A stretch of DNA of 64,000 nucleotides from Panulirus ornatus (lineage: Eukaryota; Arthropoda; Malacostraca; Decapoda; Palinuridae), in the NCBI RefSeq assembly GCF_036320965.1, contig NC_092264.1, positions 19,586,585-19,650,584 of the forward strand. The letters are read 5' to 3'. The notes below the pieces were generated by a model. That model saw only the letters and a list, made by a program, of their open reading frames with translations, made no database searches and was not told where the DNA came from. Positions 21,138-31,304 of this stretch are shown here, piece by piece. Each line of letters begins with the position of its first letter. Position 1 is the first letter of the stretch. The position numbers and the translations under genes are program-made.

Positions 21138-22822
21138 CATATTCACATATACACATGTACATAATTCATACTGTCTGCCCTTATTCATTCCTGTCGCCAC
21201 CCCACCACATATGAAATAACAACCCCCTCCCCACGCATGTGCGTGAGGTAGCGCTAGGAAAAAACAACAAAGGCCACATTCGTTCACACTCAGTCTCTAC
21301 CTGTCATGTATAATGCACTGAAACTACAGCTCCCTTTCCAGATCCAGGCCCCACAAAACTTTCCAGGGTTACCCCGAGATGCTTCATATGCCTTGGTTCA
21401 ATCCATTGACAGCACGTCGACCCCAGTATACCACATCATTCCAATTCACTTTATTTCTTGCATGCATTTCACCCTCCTGCATGTTCAGGCCCCAATCACT
21501 CAAAATCTTTTTCACTCCATCTTTCCACCTACAATTTGGTCTCCCACTTCTCGTTCCCTCCACCTCTGACACATATATCCTCTTTGTCAATCTTTCCTCA
21601 CTCATTCTCACCATGTGACCAAACCATTTCAAAACACCCTCTTCTGCTTTCTCAACCACACTCTTTTTATGACCACGCATCTCTCTTACCCTTTCATTAC
21701 TTACTCGATCAAACCACCTCACACCACATATTGTCCTCAAACATCTCATATCCAACACATCCACCCTCCTCCGCACAACTCTGTCTATAGCCAATACTTG
21801 CAACCATATAACATTGTTGGAACCACTATTCCTTCAAACATACCCATTTTTGCTTTCCAAGATAACGTTCTCTCCTTCCACACATTTTTCAACACTCCTA
21901 TAACTTTCACCCCCTCCCCCACCCTATGACTCACTTCCGCTTCCATGGTTCCATCTGCTGCCAAATCCACTCCCAGATATCTAAAACACTTCACTTCCTC
22001 CAGTTTTTCTCCATTCAAACATACCTCCCAATTGCCTTGTCCCTCAACCCTACTGCACCTAATAACCTTGCTCTTATTCACATTTACTCTCAGCTTTCTT
22101 CTTTCACACACTTTACCAGACTCAGTCACCAGCTTCTGCAGTTTCTCACATGAATCAGCCACCAGTGCTGTATCATCAGCGAACAACAACTGACTCACTT
22201 CCCAAGCTCTCTCATCCATAACAGACTGCATACTTGCCCCTCTCTCCAAAACTCTTGCATTCACCTCCCTAACAACCCCATCCATAAACAAATCAAACAA
22301 CCATGGAGACATGCACCCCTGCCACAAAGAAATATTCACTGAGAACCACTCACTCTCCTCTCTTCCTACTCGTACACATACTTTACATCCTCGTTAAAAT
22401 CTTTTCACTGCTTCTAGCAACTTTCCTCCCACACCATATATTCTTAATACCTTCCAAAGAGCATCTCTATCAACTCTATCATATGCCTTCTCGAGATTCA
22501 TATATGCTACATACAAATCCATTTGCTTTTCTGAGTATTTCTCACATACATTCTTCAAAGCAAACACCCAAACACCTGACACACACATCCTCTACCACTT
22601 CCGAAACCACACTGCTCTTCCCCAATCTGATGCTTTGTACATGCTTTCACCCTTTCTATCAGTACCCTCCTATATAATTTCCCAGGAACACTCAACAAAC
22701 TTATACTTCTGTAATTTGAGCACTCACCTTTATCCCCTTTGCCTTTGTACAGTGGCGCTGTGCAAGCATTCCGCCAATCCTCCAGCACCTCACCATAAGT
22801 CATACATACATTAAATAACCTT
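21104..22822 (-). mobile_element. RTE family A copy, long 3' UTR, 5'-truncated
   Basis: Long-type 3' UTR carrying the internal hairpin-like 'gcgctacctcacgcac' motif near 21245, but lacking the terminal ~110 bp that normally follow; it ends in (TA)n(CA)n instead. Coding pieces: 21384-21803 (C-terminal domain), 21785-22339 (SPWLFDLFMDGVVREVNARV, LLFADDTALVADS), 22394-22588 and 22555-22803 (YKGKGDKGECSNYRSISLL). Frameshifts separate them. It ends in the RT N-terminal part at about 22822. Confidence 0.8.
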
Positions 22823-22832
22823 ATATATATCT

Positions 22833-24358
22833 ATATATATTTTATTTATTTTATTTATTTATTTATTTTGCTTTGTCGCTGTCCCCCGCGTTTGCGAGGT
22901 AGCGCAAGGAAACAGACGAAAGAAATGGCCCAACCCACCCCCAAACACTTGTATATACACACACATTCACACATGCAAATATACATACCTATACATCTCA
23001 ATGTACACATATATATACACACACAGACACATACATATATACCCATGCACACAATTCACACTGTCTGCCTTTATTCATTCCCATCGCCACCCCACCACAC
23101 ATGGAATACCATCCCCCTCCCCCCTCATGTGTGCGGGGTAGCGCTAGGAAAAGACAACAAAGGCCTCATTCATTCACACTCAGTCTCTAGCTGTCATGCA
23201 ATAATGCCCGAAACCACAGCTCCCTTTCCACATCCAGGCCCCACACAGCTTTCCATGGTTTACCCCAGACGCTTCACATGCCCTGATTCAATCCACTGAC
23301 AGCACGTCAACCCCGGTATACCACATCGATCCAATTCACTCTATTCCTTGCCCGCCTTTCACCCTCCTGCATGTTCTGGCCCCGATCACTCAAAATCTTT
23401 TTCACTCTATCTTTCCACCTCCAGTTTGGTCTCCCACTTCTCCTCGTTCCCTCCACCTCCGACACATATATCCTTTTGGTCAATCTTTCCTCACTCATTC
23501 TCTCCATGTGCCCAAACCATTTCAAAACACCCTCTTCTGCTCTCTCAACCACGCTCTTTTTATTTCCACACATCTCTCTTACCCTTACAGTACTTACTCA
23601 ATCAAACTACCTCACACCACACATTGACCTCAAACATCTCATTTCCAGCACATCCACCCTCCTGTGCACAACTCTATCCATAGCCCACGCCTCGCAACCA
23701 TACAACATTGTTGGAACCACTATTCCTTCAAACATACCCATTTTTGCTCTCCGAGATAATGTTCTCGACTTCCACACATTCTTCAAGGCTCCTAGGATTT
23801 TCGCCCCCTCCCCCACCCTATGATCCACTTCCGCTCCCATGGTTCCATCCGCTGCCAGATCCACTCCCAGATATCTAAAACACTTCACTTCCTCCAGTTT
23901 TTCTCCATTCAAACTTACCTCCCAATTGACTTGACCCTCAACCCGACTGGACCTAATAACCTTGCTCTTATTCACATTTACTCTTAACTTTCTTCTTTCA
24001 CACACTTTACCAAACTCAGTCACCAGCTTCTGCAGTTTCTCACATGAATCAGCCACCAGCACTGTATCATCAGCGAACAACAACTGACTCACTTCCCAAG
24101 CTCTCTCATCCACAACAGACTTCATTCTTGCCCCTCTTTCCAAAACTCATGCATTCACCTCCCTAACAACCCCATCCATAAACAAATTAAACAACCATGG
24201 AGACATCACATGCCCGTGCCGCAAACCTACATTCACTGAGAACCAATCACTTTCCTCTCTTCCTACACGTACACGTGCCTTACATCCTCAATAAAAACTT
24301 TTCACTGCTTCTAACAACTTGCCACCCACACCATATATTCTTAATACCTTCCACAGAG
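22833..24358 (-). mobile_element. RTE family A copy, long 3' UTR, (AAAT)n tail
   Basis: Minus-strand tail (AAAT)n at 22833-22868, hairpin at 22880-22905, the second (internal) hairpin motif at about 23125-23145, and ORF pieces 23307-23573 and 23607-24143 (LLFADDTVLVADS, KCFRYLGVDLAADG). Truncated in the RT at 'ccacagaga' (24358), where (TA)n begins. The coding frame is broken near 23600 and 24150. Confidence 0.82.
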
Positions 24359-24392
<34 letters not shown>

Positions 24393-24393
<1 letters not shown>

Positions 24394-25361
24394 TATTTTT
24401 TATTATACTTTGTCGCTGTCTCCCGCATTTGCGAGGTAGCGCAAGGAAACAGACGAAAGAAATGGCCCCCCCCCATACACATGTATATACATACATCCAC
24501 ACACGCAAATATACATACCTACACAGCTTTCCATGGTTTACCCCAGACGCTTCACATGCCTTGATTCAATCCACTGACAGCACGTCAACCCCGGTATACC
24601 ACATCGCTCCAATTCACTCTATTCCTTGCCCTCCTTTCACCCTCCTGCATGTTCAGGCCCCGATCACACAAAATCTTTTTCACTCCATCTTTCCATCTCC
24701 AATTTGGTCTCCCTCTTCGCCTCGTTCCCTCCACCTCCGACACATATATCCTCTTGGTCAATCTTTCCTCACTCATTCTCTCCATGTGCCCAAACCACTT
24801 CAAAACACCCTCTTCTGCTCTCTCAACCACGCTCTTTTTATTTCCACACATCTCTCTTACCCTTACGTTACTCACTCGATCAAACCACCTCATACCACAC
24901 ATTGTCCTCAAACATCTCATTTCCAGCACATCCATCCTCCTGCGCACAACTCTATCCATAGCCCACGCCTCGCAACCATACAACATTGTTGGAACCACTA
25001 TTCCTTCAAACATACCCATTTTTGCTTTCCGAGATAATGTTCTCGACTTCCACACATTCTTCAAGGCCCCCAGAATTTTCGCCCCCTCCCCCACCCTATG
25101 ATCTACTTCCGCTTCCATGGTTCCATCCGCTGCCAGATCCACTCCCAGATATCTAAAACACTTCACTTCCTCCAGTTTTTCTCCATTCAAACTCACCTCC
25201 CAATTGACTTGACCCTCAACCCTACTGTACCTAATAACCTTGCTCTTATTCACATTTACTCTTAACTTTCTTCTTCCACACACTTTACCAAACTCAGTCA
25301 CCAGCTTCTGCAGTTTCTCACATGAATCAGCCACCAGCGCTGTATCATCAGCGAACAACAA
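24393..25361 (-). mobile_element. RTE family A copy, short 3' UTR, 5'-truncated
   Basis: From the (TA)n/poly(T) tail at 24363-24400 through the hairpin (24415-24440) to the FADD motif, where it is truncated at 25361. The following sequence is the tail of another RTE 3'-UTR fragment in the same orientation. Confidence 0.82.
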
Positions 25362-25364
25362 CAA
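24585..25364 (-). CDS. Truncated RTE ORF (259 aa)
   Basis: Open from LLFADDTALVADSCEKLQKL to the native stop (VVYRG). Contains RKLRVNVNKSKVIRYSR, KCFRYLGVDLAADG, AKMGMFEGIVVPTMLYGCEAW, CLRTMCGMRWFDRVSN and the basic GRPNWRWKDGVKK motif. The first residues come from the junction. It is a fragment of the parent ORF with no endonuclease and only the end of the palm. Lack of internal stops indicates a young insertion. Confidence 0.7.
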   Translation of the reverse strand: MLLFADDTALVADSCEKLQKLVTEFGKVCGRRKLRVNVNKSKVIRYSRVEGQVNWEVSLNGEKLEEVKCFRYLGVDLAADGTMEAEVDHRVGEGAKILGALKNVWKSRTLSRKAKMGMFEGIVVPTMLYGCEAWAMDRVVRRRMDVLEMRCLRTMCGMRWFDRVSNVRVREMCGNKKSVVERAEEGVLKWFGHMERMSEERLTKRIYVSEVEGTRRRGRPNWRWKDGVKKILCDRGLNMQEGERRARNRVNWSDVVYRG

Positions 25365-25542
25365 TTTTATATATTATTTTTATTTTTATTATACTTTGTC
25401 GCTGTCTCCCGCGTTTGCGAGGTAGCGCAAGGAAACAGACGAAAGAAATGGCCCAACCCCCCCCATACACATGTATATACATACGTCCACACACGCAAAT
25501 ATACATACCTATACAGCTTTCCATGGTTTACCCCAGACGCTT

Positions 25543-25546
<4 letters not shown>
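25362..25546 (-). mobile_element. RTE 3'-UTR-only fragment
   Basis: Hairpin at 25400-25425 and 3' UTR up to 'cagacgcttcacat', then directly (TA)n at 25547. The A-rich tail lies at 25362-25395. It is about 185 bp, a very strongly 5'-truncated copy. Confidence 0.75.

Positions 25547-25603
<57 letters not shown>
25547..25603. repeat. (TA)n microsatellite
   Basis: Separates the truncation point of a minus-strand RTE fragment from the 5' palindrome of a plus-strand short element. Confidence 0.95.
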
Positions 25604-25606
<3 letters not shown>

Positions 25607-25851
25607 CCCTGGGGATAGGTGAGAAAGAATACTTCCCACGTATTCCCTGCGTGTCGTAGAAGGCGACTAAAAGGGAAGGGAGTGGGGGGCTGGAAATCCT
25701 CCCCTCTCAATTTTTTTTTCTTTTTTATTTTCCAAAAGAAGGAACAGAGAAGGGGGCCTGGTGAGGATATTCCCTAAAAGGCCCAGTCCTCTGTTCTTAA
25801 CGCTACCTCGCTAATGCGGGAAATGGCGAATAGTATGAAAGAAAGAAAGAA
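25604..25851 (+). mobile_element. Short non-autonomous RTE-derived element, copy S3
   Basis: About 248 bp on the + strand: TATCCCTGGGGATA (25604-25617), GTCG..CGAC hairpin, G-rich/CTCCCC pair, T-rich spacer (25709-25732), palindrome GAACAGAG...CTCTGTTC (25742-25797), hairpin CTCGC-TAAT-GCGGG (25807-25820), tail (GAAA)n and then (TA)n. The best + strand example. Confidence 0.82.
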
Positions 25852-25875
25852 ATATATATATATATATTTTTTTTT

Positions 25876-26769
25876 TTTTTATACTTTGTCGCTGTCTCCC
25901 GCGTTTGCGAGGTAGCGCAAGGAAACAGACGAAAGAAATGGCCCAACCCCCCCCCCATACACATGTACATACACACGTCCACACACGCAAAAATACATAC
26001 CTACACAGCTTTCCATGGTTTACCCCAGACGCTTCACATGCCTTGATTCACTCCACTGACAGCACGTCAACCCCTGTATACCACATCGCTTCAATTCACT
26101 CTATTCCTTGCCCTCCTTTCACCCTCCTGCATGTTCAGGCCCCGATCACACAAAATCTTTTTCACTCCATCTTTCCACCTCCAATTTGGTCTCCCTCTTC
26201 TCCTCGTTCCCTCCACCTCCGACACATATATCCTCTTGGTCAATCTTTCCTCACTCATTCTCTCCATGTGCCCAAACCATTTCAAAACACCCTCTTCTGC
26301 TCTCTCAACCACGCTCTTTTTATTTCCACACATCTCTCTTACCCTTACGTTACTTACTCGATCAAACCACCTCACACCACACATTGTCCTCAAACATCTC
26401 ATTTCCAGCACATCCATCCTCCTGCGCACAACTCTATCCATAGCCCACGCCTCGCAACCATACAACATTGTTGGAACCACTATTCCTTCAAACATACCCA
26501 TTTTTGCTTTCCGAGATAATGTTCTCGACTTCCACACATTTTTCAAGGCTCCCAAAATTTTCGCCCCCTCCCCCACCCTATGATCCACTTCCGCTTCCAT
26601 GGTTCCATCCGCTGACAGATCCACTCCCAGATATCTAAAACACTTCACTTCCTCCAGTTTTTCTCCATTCAAACTCACCTCCCAATTGACTTGACCCTCA
26701 ACCCTACTGTACCTAATAACCTTGCTCTTATTCACATTTACTCTTAACTTTCTTCTTCCACACACTTTA

Positions 26770-26772
<3 letters not shown>
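25876..26772 (-). mobile_element. RTE family A copy, short 3' UTR, 5'-truncated
   Basis: Poly(A) tail (poly(T) at 25867-25880), hairpin at 25900-25920, 3' UTR, C-terminal domain and the start of the thumb region, truncated at 'cacactttacca' (26772). The frame from 26091 upward is open (GKVCGRRKLRVNVNKSKVIRYSR to ERRARNRVN). It continues past 26772 only through (TA)n by chance. It lies head-to-head with the next + strand copy, with 38 bp of (TA)n between. Confidence 0.82.
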
Positions 26773-26810
<38 letters not shown>

Positions 26811-26813
<3 letters not shown>

Positions 26814-29800
26814 CCCTGGAGATAGGGGAGAAAGAATACTTCCCACGCATTCCTCACGAGTCGTAAAAGGTGACTAAAGGGGACGGGAGCGGGGGGGGCT
26901 GGAAACCCTCCCCTCCTTCTATTTCAACTTTCTAAAAGGGAAAACAGAAGAAGGAGTCACACGGGGAGTGCTCATCCTCCTCAAAGTCTCGGATTGGGGT
27001 GTCTAAAAATGTGTCGATGTAACCAAGATGAGCAAAAAGGAGAGATAGGTAGTATGTTTGAGGAAAGGAAACTGCATGTTTTGGCTCTCAGTGAAACAAA
27101 GCTCAAGGATAAAGGGGAAGAGTGGTTTGGGAATATCTTGGGAGTAAAGTCAGGGGTTAGTCAGAGGACAAGAGCAAGGGAAGGAGTAGCACTACTCCTG
27201 AAACAGGAGTGGTGGGAGTATGTGACAGAATGTAAGAAAGTAAACTCTGGATTGATATGGGTAAGACTGAAAGTGGATGGAGAGAGATGGGTGATTATTG
27301 GTGCATATGCACCTGGGCATGAGGAGAAAGATCATGAGAGGCAAGTGTTTTGGGAGCAGATGAGTGAGTGTGTTAGTAGTTTTGATGCACAAGACTGGGT
27401 TATAGTGATGGGTGATTTGAATGCAAAGGTGAGTAATGTGGCAGTTGAGGGAATAATTGGTGTACATGGGGTGTTCAGTGTTGTAAATTGAAATGGTGAA
27501 GAGCTTGTAGATTTATGTGCTGAAAAAGGACTGGTGATTGGGAATACCTGGTTTAAAAAGAGAGATATACATAAGTACACATATGTAAGTAGGAGTAATG
27601 GCCACAGAGCATTATTGGATTATGTGTTAATTGATGGGCACACAAAAGAGATACTTTTAGATGTTAATGTGCTGAGAGGTGTAACTGGAGGGATGTCTGA
27701 TCATTATCTTGTGGAAGCAAGGTGAAGATTTATAGAGGTTTTCAGAAAAGAAGAGAGAATATTGGGGTGAAGAGAGTGGTGAGAGTAAGTGAGCTTGGAA
27801 AGAAGACTTGCGTGAGGAAGTACCAGGAGAGACTGAGTACAGAATGGAAAAAGGTGAAAACAAAGGACGTAAGGGTAGTGGGGGAGGAATGGGATGTATT
27901 TAGGGAAGCAGTGATAGCTTGCGCAAAAGATGCTTGTGGCATGAGAAGTATGGGAGGTGGGCAGATTACAAAGGGTAGTGAGTGGTGGGATGAAGAAGTA
28001 AGATTATTAGTGAAAGAGAAGAGAGAGGCATTTGGACGATTTTTGCAGGGAAATAATGCAAATGACTGGGAGATGTATAAAAGAAAGAGGCAGGAGGTCA
28101 AGAGAAAGGTGCAAGAGGTGAAGAAGAGGGCAAATGAGAGTTGGGGTGAGAGAGTATCATTAAATTTCAGGGAGAATAAAAAGATGTTTTGGAAGGAGGT
28201 AAATAAAGTGCATAAGACAAGGGAACAAATGGGAACTTCAGTGAAGGGGGCTAATGGGGAGGTGATAACAACTAGTGGTGATGTGAGAAGGAGATGGAGT
28301 GAGTATTTTGAAGGTTTGTTGAATGTGTTTGATGATAGAGTGGCAGATATAGGGTGTTTTGGTCGAGGTGGTGTGCAAAGTGAGAGGGTTAGGGAGAATG
28401 ATTTGATAAACAGAGAAGAGGCAGTAAAAGCTTTGCGGAAGATGAAAGCTGGCAAGGTGGCGGGTTTGGACGGTATTGCAGTGGAATTTATTAAAAAATG
28501 GGGTGACTGTATTTTTGAGTGGTTGGTAAGGTTTTTTAATGTATGTATGACTCATGGTGAGGTGCCTAAGGATTGGCTAAATACTTGCATAGTGCCATTG
28601 AACAAAGGCAAAGGGGATAAAAATGAGTGCTCAAATTACAGAGGTATAAGTTTGTTCAGTATTCCTGGTAAATTATATGGGAGGGTATTGACTGAGAGGG
28701 TGAAGGCATGTACAAAGCATCAGATTGGGGAAGAGCAGTGTGGTTACAGAAGTGGTAGAGGATGTGTGGATCAGGTGTTTGCTTGAAAGAATGTATGTGA
28801 GAAATACTTAGAAAAGCAAATGGATTTCTATGTAGCATTTATGGATCTGGAGAAGGGATATGATAGAGTTGATAGAGATGCTCTGTGGAAGGTATTAAGA
28901 ATATATGATGTGGGAGGCAAGTTGTTAGAAGCAGTGAAAAGTTTTTATCGAGGACGTAAGGCATGTGTACGTGTAGGAAGAGAGGAAAGTGATTGGTTCT
29001 CAAAGAATGTAGGTTTGTGGCAGGGGTGCATGATGTCTCCATGGTTGTTTAATTTGTTTATGGATGAGGTTGTTAGGGAGGTGAATGCAAGAGTTTTGGA
29101 AAGAGGGGCATCTATGCAGTCTTTTGTGGATGAGAGAGCTTGGGAAGTGAGTCAGTTGTTGTTCACTGATGATACAGCACTGGTGGCTGATTCGTTTGAG
29201 AAACTGCAGAAGCTGGTGACTGAGTTTGGTATAGTGTGTGAAAGACGAAAGGTGAGAGTAAATGTGAATAAGAGCAAGGTTATCAGGTACAGTAGGGTTG
29301 AGGGACAAGTCAATTGGGAGGTAAGTTTGAATGGAGAAAAACTGGAGGAAGTAAAGTGTTTTCGATATCTGTAAGTGGATTTGGCAGCGGATAGAAGCAG
29401 AAGTAAATCATAGGGTTGGGGAGGGGTGAAAGTTCTGGGAGTGTTGAAGAATGTGTGGAAGTAGAGAATATTATCTCGGAATGTAAAAATGGGTATGTTT
29501 GAAGGAATAGTGGTTCCAACAATGTTATATGGTTGCGAGGCGTGGGCTATAGGTAGAGTTGTGCAGAGGAGGATGAATATGCTGGAAATGAGATGTTTGA
29601 GGACAATATGTGGTGTGAGGTGGTTTGATCGAGTAAGTAATAATAGGATAAGAGAGATATGTGGTAGTAAAAAGAATGTGGTTGAGAGAGCAGAAGAGGG
29701 TGTTTTGAAATGGATTGGTCCATGGAGAGAATGAGTGAGGAAAGATTGACCAAGAGGATATATGTGTCAGAGGTGGAGGGAAAGAGGAGAAGTGGGAGAC

Positions 29801-30372
29801 CAAATTGGAGGTGGAAAGATGGAGTGAAAAAGATTTTGAGTGATTGGGGCCTGAACATGCAGGAGGGTGAAAGATGTGCAAGGAATAGAGTGAATTGGAA
29901 TGATGTGCTATACCTGGGTCGATGTGCTGTCAATGGATTGAACCAGGGCATGTGAAGCATCTGGGATAAACCATGGAAAGTTCTGTGGGGCCTGGATGTG
30001 GAAAGGGAGCTGTGGTTTTGGTGCATTATTACATGACAGCTAGAGACTGAGTGTGAACGAATGTGACCTTTTTTGTCTTTTCCTAGCGCTACCTCGCGCA
30101 CATAAAGGGGGAGGGGGTTGTTATTTCATGTGTGGTGGGGTGGCGATGCGAATGAATAAAAGCAGACAGTATGAATTATGTACATGTGTATATATGTATA
30201 TGTCTGTGTGTGTAAGTAAATGTATACATTAAGATGTATAGGTATGTATATGTGCGTGTGTGGATGTGTATGTATATACATGTGTCTGTGGGTGGGTTGT
30301 GCCATTCTTTCGTCTGTTTCCTTGTGCTACCTCACTGACGTGGGAGACAGCAACAAAGCAAAATAGATAAAT
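26811..30372 (+). mobile_element. RTE-like LINE family A, near-full-length copy 3 (long 3' UTR)
   Basis: About 3.56 kb. 5' palindrome at 26811-26824 (TATCCCTGGAGATA). The position of the start ATG in copies 1 and 2 is AGG here (ctaaaaggg). Long-type 3' UTR from 29956 with two hairpin motifs (about 30085-30115 and 30325-30355) and the 'gcaaaatagataaata' tail. A (TA)n tract lies on both sides. Confidence 0.85.
27008..29955 (+). pseudogene. RTE ORF: endonuclease + reverse transcriptase (multiple lesions)
   Basis: Open segments in order: 26994-27491 (165 aa, endonuclease: LALSETKLKDKGEEW, GAYAPGHEEKDHERQVF, GDLNAKVSN), 27534-27725 (TWFKKRDIHKYTYVSRSNG, SDHYLVEA), 27722-28786 (354 aa: linker, AGKVAGLDGIAVEF, YRGISLFSIPGKLYG), 28820-29374 (184 aa: FMDLEKGYDRVDRDALWKV, SPWLFNLFMDEVVRE, LLFTDDTALVADS) and 29489-29955 (C-terminal domain). 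The catalytic FADD has become FTDD, and a TGA at 27489 and several frameshifts break it. The native stop is lost and the frame runs to 29955. Non-functional. Confidence 0.82.
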
Positions 30373-30399
30373 ATATATATATGTATATATATATATTAT

Positions 30400-31232
30400 G
30401 TTATTAGGTACAGTAGGGTTGAGGGTCAAGTCAATTGGGAGGTAAGTTTGAATGGAGAAGAACTGGAGGAAGTAAAGTGTTTTAGATATCTGGGAGTGGA
30501 TCTGGCAGGGGATGGAACCATGGAAGCGGAAGTGAATCATAGGGTGGGGGAGGGGGAGAAAAACCTGGGAGCCTTGAAGAATGTGTGGAAGTTGAGAACA
30601 TTATCTCGGAAAGCAAAAATGGGTATGTTTGAAGGAATAGTGGTTCCAACAATGTTGTATGGTTGCGAGGCGTGGGCTATGGATAGAGTTGTGCGCAGGA
30701 GGGTGGATGTGCTGGAAATGAGATGTTTGAGGACAGTGTGTGGTGTGAGGTGGTTTGATCGAGTAAGTAATGTAAGGGTAAGAGAGATGTGTGGAAATAA
30801 AAAGAGCGTGGTTGAGAGAGCAGAAGAGGGTGGTTTGAAATGGTTTGGGCACATGGAGAGAATGAGTGAGGAAAGATTGACCAAGAGGATATATGTGTTG
30901 GAGGAAGAGGGAACAAGGAGAAGAGGGAGACCAAATTGGAGGTGGAAAGATGGAGTGAAAAAGATTTTGAGTGATCGGGGCCTGAACATGCAGGATGAAA
31001 GGAGGGCAAGGAATAGAGTGAATTGTATCGATGTGGTATACCGGGGTTGACGTGCTGTCAGTGGATTGAATCAGGGCATGTGAAGCGTTTGGGGTAAACA
31101 TGGAAAGCTGTGTAGGTATGTATATTTGCGTGTGTGGACGTGTATGTATATACATGTGTATGGGGGTGGGTTGGGCCATTTCTTTCATCTGTTTCCTTGC
31201 ACTACCTCGCAAACGCGGGAAACAGCGACAAA
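30400..31232 (+). mobile_element. RTE family A copy, short 3' UTR, 5'-truncated
   Basis: Starts at 'ttattaggtacagtaggg' after (TA)n and ends with the hairpin (31190-31220) and 'gcaaataaaaaaaaa' tail followed by (TA)n. Confidence 0.82.
30448..31050 (+). CDS. Truncated RTE ORF, C-terminal domain (200 aa)
   Basis: Open to the native stop: KCFRYLGVDLAGDGTM, AKMGMFEGIVVPTMLYGCEAW, VLEMRCLRTVCGVRWFDRVSN, WFGHMERMSEERLTKR, GRRGRPNWRWKDGVKK. No catalytic RT residues remain. A 2-codon deletion near 30993 (MQDERRARN against MQEGERRARN) keeps frame. Confidence 0.7.
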   Translation: MNGEELEEVKCFRYLGVDLAGDGTMEAEVNHRVGEGEKNLGALKNVWKLRTLSRKAKMGMFEGIVVPTMLYGCEAWAMDRVVRRRVDVLEMRCLRTVCGVRWFDRVSNVRVREMCGNKKSVVERAEEGGLKWFGHMERMSEERLTKRIYVLEEEGTRRRGRPNWRWKDGVKKILSDRGLNMQDERRARNRVNCIDVVYRG

Positions 31233-31239
31233 GCAAATA

Positions 31240-31292
<53 letters not shown>

Positions 31293-31296
31293 TATA
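31233..31296. repeat. Poly(A)/(TA)n tract
   Basis: Tail of the preceding copy merging into TA repeats, and immediately followed by the next copy's 5' UTR. Confidence 0.95.
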
Positions 31297-31304
31297 TTTT
31301 TTTT

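Noticed and set aside
25821..25835. AATGGCGAAT in the short element resembles the catalytic strand of HDV ribozymes, just after a GC hairpin.
   Set aside because: It lies at the 3' end of the element, where a 5'-processing ribozyme is not expected, and I found no P1/P2 pairing that would make the double pseudoknot. Best treated as coincidence unless a descriptor search says otherwise.
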